A DNA stretch of 64,000 nucleotides from Cryptomeria japonica (Eukaryota; Streptophyta; Pinopsida; Cupressales; Cupressaceae): the NCBI RefSeq assembly GCF_030272615.1, contig NC_081414.1, positions 333,047,427-333,111,426 of the forward strand, written 5' to 3'. Of this stretch, positions 1 through 11,602 are shown piece after piece (positions within the stretch are counted from its first letter, which is position 1; every line of letters starts with the position of its first letter). Both the position numbers and the translations under genes were made by a program. The notes under the pieces are model-generated. The model searched no databases. It saw only the letters and a program-made list of their open reading frames with translations, and was not told where the DNA came from.

Positions 1-54
1 TCCTCCTATTTTGGCAAAGAATTCCTTCAAGGGGCCACTTCTGAGGTGATCTCT

Positions 55-246
55 CTATGCATCATAGACCTTTGCCAACATTTCAAAATTGATAGGCTCC
101 ATATAATTTGACACCTCACTAAGTCGCAAAAATCTCTTGAACTCATCATCAATTATTTCAATTAGAGACCCACCATTTACATTCCTCACAGTCTTGGTAT
201 TTTGATCATAATTGTTTGCAATTTGGGTTAACAGGTCCACATCCAT
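55..246 (-). pseudogene. Fragment of a retroelement accessory ORF
   Basis: A 63-codon open frame with a pattern of hydrophobic residues and an FLRL...YMEPINFE motif. It reminds me of the extra, often antisense, ORFs carried by plant Ty3/gypsy elements that encode plant-mobile-domain-like or putative plant transposon domains. I recognise no catalytic motif. It lies upstream of gypsy copy A and on the opposite strand, as the plant-mobile-domain gene of that element does. It may be the N-terminal remnant of a second accessory gene or part of an older element. The family assignment is a resemblance only. Confidence 0.3.
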
Positions 247-1002
247 GAAAACCCTAGGGACTATAAGATTCCCAACATCTAGCTCCCATATGCTATTAAC
301 TGGAGTAGGGGAATTTCACTGACTGAACCCCACTTTGAAGAGTCCTAGGCCTACCATTCCTATCTGGGCATCTCTCAACTAGTTCCCTTTATCATATAGA
401 CCATCACCAATTCTCAGGCAGGGAGACTTAGGCACCAATTCCTTTATTCTAGCTAAACTATTAGTGGACTGAGTTAATTGCTCTACAAAATCATCACAAA
501 TAGCTCTCTCCTGATAATCAACATTCCCCTTGAATTCTCTTCATGGTGCTATCTTAGAATTATACTTATTTCAATGGAATTTCGAACAGACTCTTTGGAA
601 ATTCAAACATCCAGTGACACCAAGCAAACTGTGGTTGTTAAACATTGCAAGAAACTTACTTGTTGCTTGATAAATTTTGCCCTGTGCATTGGTTCTTCTG
701 CAAGATTCCTTGAACGCATACAAGAAGCTTCAACTCATGTAAGGATTATTACTGTAATTGAGCATTTATTAGAGTCAATTATGCCACATGCTTCGGCAAT
801 TAATTCATAAATTGAATTCAAAAATTGGCTCCAATAGACAGAAAAATTTCTCTAAGTATTTTGCCTTTTGTCACTGGTTCACGGTGCTTAACAGTCGAGC
901 TTCTCCTCATTGCATTTCAGCGACAACCATTTGATCATGTAAAATTTGCACGTCCTTTACTTTACCTGAAACATCCTCAAATGGGTCCCACCACCTTTTT
1001 GC
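247..1002. other. No gene seen; decayed repeat DNA
   Basis: Short open frames here have no recognisable motif and look like chance. The stretch precedes the hairpin-module cluster and is probably part of an old retroelement. Confidence 0.4.
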
Positions 1003-1860
1003 TTTTTTGCGAAGGGTAACTTTCATGCACCTTCGCATAGCGAAACAATGATGTCCATCAGATCAACAACTAACTACTTAATATTTATTCTCCATCATAA
1101 CCATTTGCCTTTACAACTGACTTTAACCACCACCGCTAGTGGGTTTTCGCTATTTTGCGAAGGGTAACTTTCGTGCACCTTCACATAGCAAAACAACGAC
1201 AACCGCTGATCATCTTCAAACATGTCTGGTCATTAACTACCTTAGCCTTCAAAGTGGGTTGCTTATGTAAATCCACTTTCTTGCACACTTCCACCATATG
1301 TCTCCACATGTCCATCACTTATTCACTCAAGAAATCTATCAGGCTCCACATTCTAACTGCCACGTGTCTCACCAAACCAGGAATTCCATCAACATTGCTA
1401 CTTTATTAAATGAACCAATTGAAAATCCATTTGGAGCCACACATCTTGTCGACAAATCACCCTCTGCTTCATCTACACATTTAGTTGTCTTGCCACTTAA
1501 CCTGCCTTATAACCGCCCCTTCATTTGCCACCGGACAACCAACTCATCAGTCGTTGTTTTGCGAAGGGTAACCTTCATGCACCTTCTCATAATGAAACAA
1601 CAATAACCATCTGATCATCTGCAACCTACTTGATCATTACCTCGGGAGCCGCTTACCTGTCGAGCCCACCACCTTTTCTTTGTTTCCCGATGGGTAACTT
1701 TCATGCCACTTTGCATAGTGAAACAACAATAACCATCTGATCATCTTTAAGATGCGCGATCTTTATTTTGCTTTTTCCACATGTGGTTTTTGTTGTTTCG
1801 TGAAGGGTAACCTTCATGCACCTTCGCATAGCGAAACAATGATAACCATCGGATCAACAG
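1003..1860. repeat. Five copies of a ~60-bp hairpin module
   Basis: A module beginning TTTTGCGAAGGGTAAC, continuing with TTCATGCACCTTCGCATAG and ending in CGAAACAA then CCATCTGATCATC, occurs at about 1,003-1,067, 1,147-1,213, 1,553-1,620, 1,680-1,746 and 1,791-1,858. All copies are in the same orientation. GCGAAGG and CCTTCGC are complementary, as are TTGTTTCG and CGAAACAA, so each copy can fold into a nested hairpin around TAACTTTCATGCA. Spacers differ in length and sequence, so this is not a simple tandem satellite. It may be a leader or LTR regulatory repeat of a gypsy element. Confidence 0.7.
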
Positions 1861-2848
1861 GAACTTGCATGAGCATTACAAAACCTAGTAGACAAATAAA
1901 TGGGAGATAAAACAGGAAAAGGGCGACAAGTGAATAAAATATTATAACCCGCCTAGGCCAAGACTTTAAAATGAGCCCCCCTTCTAATGACGGACCGACC
2001 CTTCCACTTAAGTGGAAAAAGGTAATGAGGAAACATAAGCAAAAGGCCTGCATAATGAAAAATAAAAAATGCAAAACCCCGGACCCTCAAAACTTCAACC
2101 CTTAGGAATGAAAATAACACTGAAAACCTAAAAAATTTAGGGATTGCAAGGAAAAACTCCCAATACTCAAAATACTGACAATAGGGCATTTTATTTAAGT
2201 TTTTGAGATTTGTACATCTTTAGCGGGCCTGCCCTTCCGAGGAGCTAATATTTCTTAAATTTGTTATAGCCGGTGTGAGGGGAATGACCCAAGTGGGAAC
2301 GGCTAAACGTCAAGTACTCCAACCCACTATAAAATAAACGTGATTTGATGAAAATCAAGTCAATGACAGTGCTCAGGAATAGCTCTCCTCAGTACCCTTG
2401 AGTATATTAAACCTTTGTTTTCAAGGCTAGGAGACCTCTTAATTAAGTTTATACCTCGACCTGCCGAACAAACCCCTTACTAGTTCCAATTCAAATTAGA
2501 AGCTACCTAGTTCACCTCTGAAAGGGAGGATAATCTTTGTGCAAGAGAGATAGTAACTCTCCCAAGATACTTGTCATTTTGTGCCTCCATTAGCATTTGG
2601 AGTTGGCTAATATGGTGTTGAGAATCCATTGCATGAGACTCAGCAGTCATATTCTGATTAGCTATTGGGTGTGTACCTGAGTCTACAAGCAAAGGTTTTC
2701 TCCTCTCACCAATTTCTGTAGGGTTTGCATACTGTGATTGGAGTTATTATTCATATTACCTGTCTTCTGTGTTTTCATCCCTAAAACTGAAACTGAAATA
2801 CCAAAACTAGAGAAAACAAGAAACAACTCAGTGATCAAAAACTCTATC
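1861..2848. other. No clear gene; possible gypsy leader
   Basis: A minus-strand open frame at 2,507-2,692 (61 codons, Gln/Ser/Met rich) could be a retroelement remnant but has no motif. The text near 2,270-2,320 (GGGGAATGACCCAAGTGGG) resembles a stretch near 38,415-38,450, which suggests a shared leader type. Confidence 0.3.
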
Positions 2849-3020
2849 CAAAACTAGTCTATCCCAGTCAAAACTCTGTTTGTGTCCAAAACTAGTCTAT
2901 CCAAGTTGAAACTCTGTTCAAAACTAGTCTATCCAAGTCGAAACTCTGTTCAAAACTAGTCTATCCTAGTCGAAACTCTGTCCAAAACTAGTCTATCCTA
3001 GTCAAAACTTTGTTTGTGTC
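2849..3020. repeat. 32-bp minisatellite, about five copies
   Basis: The unit contains AAAACTAGTCTATCC followed by AGTCGAAACTCTGT. Copies begin near 2,849, 2,886, 2,919, 2,951 and 2,982. The first and last copies share an extra TTGTGTC insertion, so the outer units are more alike than the middle ones. A diverged sixth copy follows at 3,021. It lies in the probable 5' leader of gypsy copy A. Confidence 0.8.
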
Positions 3021-3774
3021 ACAAACTAGTATACCTTAGCTGTCAAAAACTCAGTCCACCTCTTAACTGCTCATCATTAGTCAGCGATCAAAAACTTAGT
3101 CCATCTCAAATCTAGTCATACTCAGTCATTGAAAACTCAAAATTTTGCCTCTATCTAGCAAACAGTCATATGAAATTCCATCAATCCTAGCAGTCTGTCA
3201 TTTGAGCCTGCATCCTGTGTCATATGAGTCCTTATTTTCTCTCGTCTGGTTTTGAGAATTGTCATTTTATCCTAAATCCCATGTCGTACGATAAACCTTT
3301 GCATTGATTAATCTGTCATTCCATACATACCCATATGTCGTATGGTACTAGGCAGCAACTCGTACGAGACACTATTGTGGTCATCCCAAAACTATTGAAT
3401 TTTCGTCTGGTCCTGAGAAACTTGTTGTACAAATCCCTAATTTTGTCAGTCCAGAATAGTCAAACTTGCCCAAAATAGTCTACAAGGAGCATAAAATTGG
3501 TTATCATCATCCTGAGCATAAATAGATCAAAACAATGTACTTTTGCCATTTGTGTTGCTCGATTTGTTGATCATCTTTCAGCTAGTTCAATCAACTACAT
3601 ATCAAACCTAGGTCACTTAGATAAATGTCTTATACAGGATAGATCTTTCTTGAAACCAGACTGAGTCTTAGTAACTTCTCTCGGATCAACTTAGATAGAT
3701 GTCTTATATAGGATATATTATTCCTGAAACCAAACTAAATCTTAGTTGCTCCTCTCAAACAATAAGTTAACTAA
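3021..3774. other. Leader upstream of gypsy gag; no gene
   Basis: No open frame with motifs. Between about 3,165 and 3,430 there are scattered words such as GTCATATGA, GTCGTACGA, GTCGTATGG and CTCGTACGAG. The same words recur in the intron of the antisense plant-mobile-domain gene of the same element family. No 5' LTR (TGTAATACCC start) is visible in the window. Confidence 0.4.
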
Positions 3775-5523
3775 ACAATTAGCTCTGAATTTGATCTTGA
3801 CTTCTGCATCACAAATAGCTTTAGGTCACCCCAATCAATAAAAATTCCTATTCAAACCAGGAGTTCTCGTAAGAAAGATGCCAAAGGCAAAGGGAAACCC
3901 TTTTCATATAAAGATAATCCATTTTATGAAGAGGATCCCTTGACTGATAAACCTTCATCATCAGAGATACCAGTTTATGATGAACCTTTATCTCCCACTA
4001 TACCTAGAACAAAACAAAATGATGAAGACAACCTGTGTATTCATGAAACCAATAATGGTTCCTCATCAAGTGAAGCTGAAGATTCTGAACCTCCAAAAAA
4101 AAAGATATTCATAAATGTCAAAAGGATAAATATTTCTGAAAAATGATGAAGGCTATCATGGCTAGAGAAAAAGAAGACTATTTTCTAGAACTAGCAAAAC
4201 AAGGCGCCAAACTTCCTACTGGATATGACATTCAGACTCTCATCACTAAAAAGGAAGAATCACCTATAATAATGGTCCACAGACAATTACAAGCTTTACA
4301 GACTGATATCACAAAACTAAAAAACAAGGATAAATCGCCAAAACAATATTCTCTGGAGACAATATGCCCATTTCCATTTGACAAAAACCTATACATGCCT
4401 CCATTCCCTTGATGAGTTGAGATTCAAAAATTTGACAAATATGATGGTACCTCAAATCCTCAAGATCATGTCAGAGAATTTTGTGCTGCCCGCATGGAGT
4501 TCATGCACGATCAAACATATCTCATGTGCCTTTTTCTAAGGAGTTTGGGAGGACAAGCTATGGAATGGTTCTCAAGTCTACCTAAGGGAATAAATTTTTT
4601 TGAAGAACTAATCCAACTATTTTTACAACAATACTCCTACAACATTCGACATCCTATTACTATGATCGAACTTTGGAATACCAAATAGAAAATAGGGAAG
4701 CCTTTCTCACTTTCCTCCAACGTTGGAGAAAGATTTTCTCTAGGTATTCACGACCTATCCCAAATGCTGAGAAAATGGATATATTCGTTAACAATCTAAT
4801 CCCTAAATTCAAATATAGTATCCAAATGCAAGTGCACCCATCATTTAACAAAATGGTGGATAATGCTATCTGAATAGAAGATGTGCTTATAAAGAAAGGA
4901 GATATCATGCCTTGGAAAGAAACACAACCATGATCTAGCTCTACAGAGAAGAACAAGTATTGGAAGTATGGGAAAGACAACAATAAGAACATTGTTAATG
5001 ACGGAGTAGTAGACACTTTTAAAACCAACTCAAAGCCTATGATATTCAACTTGGCTAGTGGCACACAATCACTCAAAGCAGCTGAAACTGCAACAAAAAA
5101 TCTTTCAAAGAAAGCAAAAGAGTGGTTCAAAAATAAACCTTGGCTTTCAAAACCTAGACGTGAATTCACTCCCCTGGAAGAATCATACGAATCTGCTTTC
5201 AAAACTCTATTGGTAAACAACTTGATAATGTTACCAGATAATTCTAGGCCACATGATCTAGAAGTCAAACCAAAATTGTGGAGAGAAAATGAATACTACG
5301 ACTACTATCGAAATAAAGGTCATAAAACAAACAATTGCATGAAGCTCAAGCATGAGATCCAAGATCTCATGGACGCTGATAAAAATTTTGTTGGGAATCA
5401 ACTGACAAATGTTGATCATAAAGATTTTAAAGACCCCTTACCTATTTATGAACAAGGTGATTCCTCAAAGACCAAAGGAGGTGCCAAAGTAAATATACTT
5501 ATACTAGCAATGACAACATCATC
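3775..5523 (+). pseudogene. gag: Ty3/gypsy gag, broken
   Basis: A retrotransposon capsid protein. The N-terminal part is charged and low complexity. The capsid domain follows, with FDKYDGTSNPQDHVREF, MRLF-like and LGGQAMEWFSSLP motifs and FLQRWRKIFSRYS at about 4,430-4,760, typical of Retrotrans_gag. At about 5,295-5,345 a CCHC-like knuckle survives as YYDYYRNKGHKTNNC, with its first two cysteines replaced by tyrosine. The open frame begins near 3,775 after a TAA. It is broken by a frame change near 4,143, stops near 4,411 and 4,871, and a frame change near 4,680. It cannot make a full protein now. Confidence 0.85.
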
Positions 5524-5526
5524 AAC

Positions 5527-6932
5527 ATGATTGAGCCTTCCCAATCTAAATATTGCAATGTGATCATAATCCAAGATAAACAAAATGAATCACAATATGC
5601 AAAGGCTATGACCCATTCTCAAAAGAAACTAACTCTCCAAGGAGCTAGTTCTTCAACTTCTTCTCCAACAATGTCAAACCTAGCAGCCTCGTCAAACAAA
5701 CAAAAAGAATCAACATTTGATAAATTTAAAAGGCTAACTTCATCATCATCCTCTGGATATAGCATTGTGGAATAGTTGAAAAAGACAAATGTTCAAATTT
5801 CATCTTTGAATTACTAAAAATCTCTTTTGCTCACAAATAAATCTTGGACAACGCCTTGCTCACCACTAATGTTCCAAAAGATTTAGATATCGATCGGTTT
5901 TAGTCTATGGTGATTCATCTAACTTCACCTCACTATTTGACCTTCTCTGAAGAAGATGACAACTCCCTAAATCATCCACATAACTAGCCATTGCACATTG
6001 AAGCCATGATCCATAAACACAAAGTCAAACATGTTTTGATAGATGGAGGTGCAGGGTTGAATATAAGTTCTTACAGTCTGCTTACACAACTAGAATTTTT
6101 TGAAAATGTCATTGATCCGGTCAAGAAAATAACAATTAAAGCCTATGATGAAGAGGAAAGGACCTCTAAAGGTATGGTATCATTACCAATCAAGGTGGGA
6201 CCTGTAGAAAGAGATGCCATTTTCCAGGTACTTTATCTTCCTCTATCATACAATATCTTACTAGGTAGGCTATGGATTCATGAAATGAAGTTAGTTCCAT
6301 TTACATACCATCAATGCTTAAAATTTCCTTATAATGGAGTTGAGGTCAGTATTCCTTCTGATACAAATATTCCCTACAATGCATTGACAAAAGGTGTTGA
6401 CACCTTTGTGCCTCATAATAGAGAAGCCTCTACAAATGAAAGTTCAGAAGCCTTGATGAAAGACTTGGAAAAGAAATTGAAAATTACTAATACTAGCATG
6501 GATGGATACAAGATAGAACTAATACTTTCATTGGTCTCTCTTCCTTCATCGTCGAAATAGTTGGGAAAACCATTAGAGGCTATGAGAACACAGACTTCAA
6601 CTCCGAATATCATATATGATGGATTTTTTGTACAATCTTCTACTTCCCTAGCAGATGAAATAGAAGAGGGTGTTGTTCTAAAATGGCTTGTTAAGGAAGA
6701 TAGTGAAAACAAAGAAGTATTGCATTGTGAGATTTCCTCAACACAATATGGTCTAGGCTACAAAATGATTCAACACATGGGATATTCAGGTACTGGTCCC
6801 CTGGGCAAACATCAAGAGGGTATTATTGAACTGATTCAGCTACAAACAAAATCAAAAAGTGATAAGGCTGGACTAGGGTACAATCCAAAAAAGACATCAG
6901 ACCAACAACATGCTTCTAAGTCTAAGTGGTAG
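5527..6932 (+). pseudogene. Gypsy aspartic protease plus G-patch
   Basis: Continues the gag reading after frame changes. A Ser/Thr-rich linker (5,527-5,775) leads to a retropepsin-like protease at 5,991-6,300. The catalytic motif reads VLIDGGAGLN, with the active Asp present, and the flap/ILG motif reads YNILLGRLWIH. A G-patch follows at about 6,735-6,890 (GLGYKMIQHMGYSGTGPLGK ... AGLGYNP), an RNA-binding module found in several plant gypsy polyproteins. A TAG at 6,558 separates protease from G-patch, and the linker to the protease is broken. Reverse transcriptase would normally follow but is absent. Confidence 0.85.
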
Positions 6933-8045
6933 AAAAGGATATCGCCTTCAACATAACGGAAAACAATCACTAAACAATTTGAGCTATGCATGAAAATTTT
7001 CTTTGTGTGTTGTCTTTTATATTTGTTTTTGACTATTATTCCCTTTGAGTAACTTGAGGAAGTCTATCTTGAATAAGAGGAGTAAGGATTGGGGGAATAA
7101 TATTTTCTTTGTTTTCTACTTGTAGGAATGATTCCAATGATCTGGAAACATCTAATAAGTTGGGTGTCTGTGATAAGAGCCTTCACATCAAGGTGAAATC
7201 ACCACACATACCTTGACTCCACTTATTTGTATGCTACAAGGAGGTTCCCATCATTTCTTTGTCTGTTTTGAGCGAATTTCTTTATCATGCAATCTGGGTC
7301 CCTGCGTAATCTATTCAAGGATATGAATGAAAAAAGGGTCATTGCGGACAAGATAATTAATATTGCACATGAAAAGAAAGGAACTCTAATCTGCTTGCTA
7401 TGTTTGTTATGCTTAGTGATGAAACTTAAGCATTTTAAATCCAATGACTAGGTTTAGGTTGCATCTCATTTTGTATTTCATTCTGTATTTTATGAATTTA
7501 GAGTGATTTTGGTATGGTAATAATCTCTTTATCTTCTAAATGAGAGTTGGATGCATCATCATTTCTTAGCTAAGTGGTCTCTTTTTCATCATTTCTCCGA
7601 TCGAGTACTTGTGTATACAGATGTTAGCTGCATATATAAGCATCTTATATAGATTCATACATTTCATTATCACTCATTCGCATTCATCTTATTGCATAGA
7701 AAAAAGAAAATATAAAAAATTTGCATTACTCATTACTCATTTTCATCATTTATTTGCATATGAAAAGAAACAAAAACAAACATTCATATTCATTTGCATT
7801 TACATACATCCATACTGAAAAAAAAATGCATACATATAGAATAAAGCATATAGAAGACATCTTATAATCGATCGACACAAGTACTATGAAGTCTAATCAA
7901 ATCTCATATATATATATATAATCATCAAGTCTCAGGGTACAAATAATGTCAATTGACATGTACAAACTCCCATCAGAGTAAGAATCGTAAGGGCTACAAA
8001 AAATGGGTGTGTCTACAAAATATCTTAGAGCTACAAAAAGAATAT
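6933..8045. other. Gypsy A non-coding stretch after G-patch
   Basis: About 6,990-7,440 matches, in reverse complement, sequence on both sides of the C1 insertion in gypsy copy B (51,290-51,617 and 61,928-62,030). A short TA run lies at about 7,905-7,920. There is no gene. The pol deletion junction should lie close to 6,930-6,980. Confidence 0.6.
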
Positions 8046-10432
8046 CTAGCTTTGGGCCTCTCCCTCATCGCCTAGTGGAGGAGGTGGAGCCTCCTGGCTT
8101 GGATCCTGATGAGGTGCCTGATGTCCCTCCGATCGAGCCATATACTGCGAATACAGTACAACCTATTGTGCTACTGGAATTGCTACACTATAAGCCGCAA
8201 CATAATAGGCTGCCCGACTCATTTGCTAAAGAACCTCCTGTTGAAGAGTGTCTTGCTCTTCCCTCATCACTACGACTCGATGATCACACTCTTCTCTGAG
8301 CTCATCTAGCTGACAATCTCTCTCCAGTCTAAGATCCGCTAGCTGTCAGTCTCACTCCGCCAGCTGAGTCTGTGCCACTGTTAGCTATGACTGCAAACCC
8401 GCTAGGCGTAATCTCATCAACCATGCTATGTCAGCCCCTTAATCCCTCGCAGGGTCTCCACCTCCATCGCCTCCTCCATCTCTGCCTCTAGCTCCCACTT
8501 GCTCCTCTCTCCTTTGTTTGACCTGTCTCAATGCTACTCTCTCCTCCTCTCCTCCACCCTCCGATACTCTCACTCTGCCAAGTCTCACTCCAACCGTCCC
8601 TAGGGATCTTCCCTCTCCTCTTTGTTGGCTACCACCAGCTGGTACCCCACTGCTGCTAGCACTAGGATCTCCACCTGCCCACCTCAGAGCCTCAACTCTC
8701 TATCCCTACCTTTGTCCATGTCCCTATCCTTGCATGGGGGCATCATCTTCCACCTTCTCTATGTGAGGTTCCTGCTCAGGAAGATCTGTAAATCTCGGGA
8801 ATGGATGCTGCTGGAACCAATCCCTATACTAGGACAATACCCCCGCATCTGCAACATCATCTATATAGTCCCATCTGAGATGCTATAAACCAGTTAGCTC
8901 ATGCATGCTCAAGGCATAAGATAATCTTGGTGCCCATCCTTGCCTCTTCTCATCTACATAATGTGCATATACAGTGAACTCCTATGAGATCCCTTGAGGT
9001 CTACCATGCTGACTCATCATTCAGGAGACAATGAATCTCTCAACTACAGTATGTGATCTATCGATGAGTGGTCGAGTCATGAACAAATCCTTGCGAACAA
9101 TCCTCCAATTGTCCCATGGCTCTAGACCCCTGTACGGTCTCCATATCATGGCTATCAAGTCATCCAGCTATCATCTTCAAAAATATGTCTTTAACAGATG
9201 GGGCTGAGTAGCATATCCTGAATATCTGTATATAATGGGCTGACTAGGATCCCTATCATCATTTACAATCAGCCTGCAAATTGGGAGGTGCTCCCAGGCC
9301 CATACCTGTAAAATCAAAACTCCTACAGCCATACTCTTCCCATCCCTATATACAATCTCATGCATCTCATGATACATGTGGGCCAATATACAAGAACCCC
9401 AACATAACCTCTGAGGGATCTCTACAAACCTCTCTAACATCCTGCCCCATCCATGCAAAAAGCCCTGCTCTCCCCTGTCTGACATCAGAAGGAAGGTGAT
9501 AAAACCTGCTAAGACGAACACAAGTGGAAAGTCCTCACTGTACCTACCCATCATCATGTCCCAACTAATAGAACATGTCAGAATATCAGGATCCCTTGAA
9601 ACATGTCTAACAGCTAGTAACCCAAGAAGCTGTGATGCATCATAATCAACCTTATCCCCAGCAAAAGGGATACAGAGAATCCTGTACACATCCTCAAGAG
9701 TGATGGTCATCTCCCCAACTGGCAAATGAAATGTGTTATGCTATGAGTGGAATCTCTCAACTAATGCGGTCAGCATACCATGATTCACATAGATATCAGG
9801 TAAATCAAGAAGGTGGGTCAATCCGCACAAATCTATATGTGCCCGGTCAACATCTGACAACTAACACACTAATGTCATCATTAGTGGATATACACATTTG
9901 AACAAAACATGAGGCAATCAAACTTGCAAAAATCAAACAACAGAGCATCAAAAAACATTTCAAGTAAGCATATAAGAGAAGTAAAACATCATGCAAATTC
10001 AACTACATCAATTGCACAATCAAAATTTCAAGTTTGCACCTTCAAAAATGCTCACTGTTTTCCAAATGACAAAACATCATGGGGGCAGAAACTCATACGA
10101 GTCAGAAATAGGTCTAGTACAACAAAAGACTCCCATATGAAACAAGACTAGCCTTAGGATGACAAAAGGGTAGGCCTAGTACGACAAAACTAGTGGACTT
10201 AAATGATAAAACAAACTTAATTAGTTTGTCGTATGAGACAAGATCCTATCTCGCATGACAAAACGAGAAAGCTCGACTTCAACGTGCCAAAAATTGAAAA
10301 ATTCAACAAAAAAATTCAAAATTGAAATAAATAAAAGGCTTAAGATCGATCACTTATCACTGGCTCATAGTTCTGAGGTCAATTATGTTGTCTTTGGTAC
10401 TCAAATCGATGCATATGAGTGGGAACCACCAT
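8046..10432 (-). pseudogene. Plant-mobile-domain gene, antisense in gypsy A
   Basis: Exon 1 (10,358-10,432) is 75 bp and begins MVVPTHMHRFEYQRQHN. Exon 2 runs from about 9,890 to a TAG at 8,046-8,048. The core reads LTALVERFHS, HNTFHLPVGEMTITLEDVYR and WDMMMGRYSEDFP, typical of the plant mobile domain (the MAIN/MAIL1 family and its transposon relatives). The tail is proline rich and ends PPPPLGDEGEAQS. An in-frame TAG follows FHS and more stops follow 9,177. The intron donor is ATAAGT where copy B has GTAAGT, and the acceptor region is altered. It is antisense to gag. The family is used by both transposons and host silencing factors, so its role here is unknown. Confidence 0.8.
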
Positions 10433-11039
10433 TTTTCTTCACAGAGAGCTTTTGGAATTTTCAAACTTGGACGGTTAAAATGAATTGAAAATGATAGTTT
10501 TACCCCATGTATAGCCAAAACCCTAATTTTCCAGCTTGCTCTGATGGACATGAAAATTTTATCCTTAGCTAATTTGCTCATTTTGATTCCATTTTCAGGA
10601 TCGAATTTGAAATTCAAGATCATTTTCCTAGTCAATTTCACAAATTGGACCATTTGGCGCTTTTCATCAAAAGCTCATTCTTTCTTCAAATTGCACTCAA
10701 TTTCTCAATAAATCAATGCTGAATCTCAATTTTATTCTACAAATCAACTTTGCACTCAATTTCTCATCAGGCCAAATTTTCAAATATTCCTCTAAATCAT
10801 TTATGCTCAAATCAAAATCATCGCCAAGAATTCCCTATAATCATGTACCCTCGCTATCTTTTGATTTCTCTCCTGAGGGGGCATACCGATGACCTCATGA
10901 CCTCACATCTTCAGAGTTGACAAAATTTTCAAATCTTCACCAAAAGTCGAGCAAAAAATTCTTTTTCAACTAAAGAAAATCAAATTCTTATTGCTAAGGG
11001 GCATCTCAGCTTCATCACTTCACATCAAGTTGAGATCTC
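10433..11039. other. Upstream region of antisense PMD gene
   Basis: No gene. CTATACATGG (minus strand, 10,505-10,514) aligns with the CTATATAAGG TATA-like box of copy B at the same distance from the ATG, about 75 bp. It could be the decayed promoter of the antisense gene. Confidence 0.4.
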
Positions 11040-11560
11040 TCTAACATCCCAATCAAATCAATCGCTAGGGGCATATCAGTTTCATTGCTTCAAATCAAGC
11101 TGATATTGTCTTCATCTGAATCGGTCTCGTAATGTTAATCAATTTCATCGCTTATCATCAGGATGATTATTTGTTTAAACTCAATTAAGGGTTTAAACAG
11201 TATATTTGATCACACTCAATCCAAGTAGGTGTTCAGTTTCATCAGATCAAATCAAGCTGGACAGTTTACCTTCGCTCATTGTGTCTTGATCCATCAAGTA
11301 CAAGATCAATTTTATCTTTGCTCGCTATGTCTAGTTCAATCAAGTTCTAGAGTATTAAGATCCGCTTCTTGATCAATCAAGTTCAAGTTCGGTATCTTTG
11401 CTCTCTATCATTCCTAGTTCAATCAAGTTCAAGATTGGTATCGCTTTAATCAGCTTTGTTCAGCTGCATTGTTTCAAATCAAGCTAAACACCTTGCTCTT
11501 CATTTGGTTTGTGATCAATCAAGTTCAGAACTGGCATCTCCTAGACATGAACTATTCTTT
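11040..11560. repeat. Imperfect repeats before gypsy A 3' LTR
   Basis: Variants of GATCAATCAAGTTCAAGA and TTCAATCAAGTTC recur several times with spacers of roughly 50-60 bp, mixed with GCTCGCTATGTC-like text. The equivalent place in copy B (47,450-47,850) has the same repeats in reverse complement, so this is a family feature, not a local accident. Confidence 0.6.
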
Positions 11561-11590
11561 GAACCAACGTGCTGCTCGCACATTAATTCA

Positions 11591-11602
11591 AAGAGGGGTA
11601 AA
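11591..11602 (+). other. Polypurine tract of gypsy A
   Basis: AAGAGGGGTAAA lies directly before the TGTAATACCC LTR start. It would prime plus-strand DNA synthesis. The same tract, reversed, precedes the copy B LTR. Confidence 0.75.

Noticed and set aside
4660-5268. 202-codon minus-strand open frame
   Set aside because: Antisense to recognisable gypsy gag; no motif of its own.
8003-8888. Plus-strand open frames such as 8,003-8,299 and 8,518-8,766
   Set aside because: They overlap the proline-rich tail of the antisense PMD gene, whose frame aligns with copy B.
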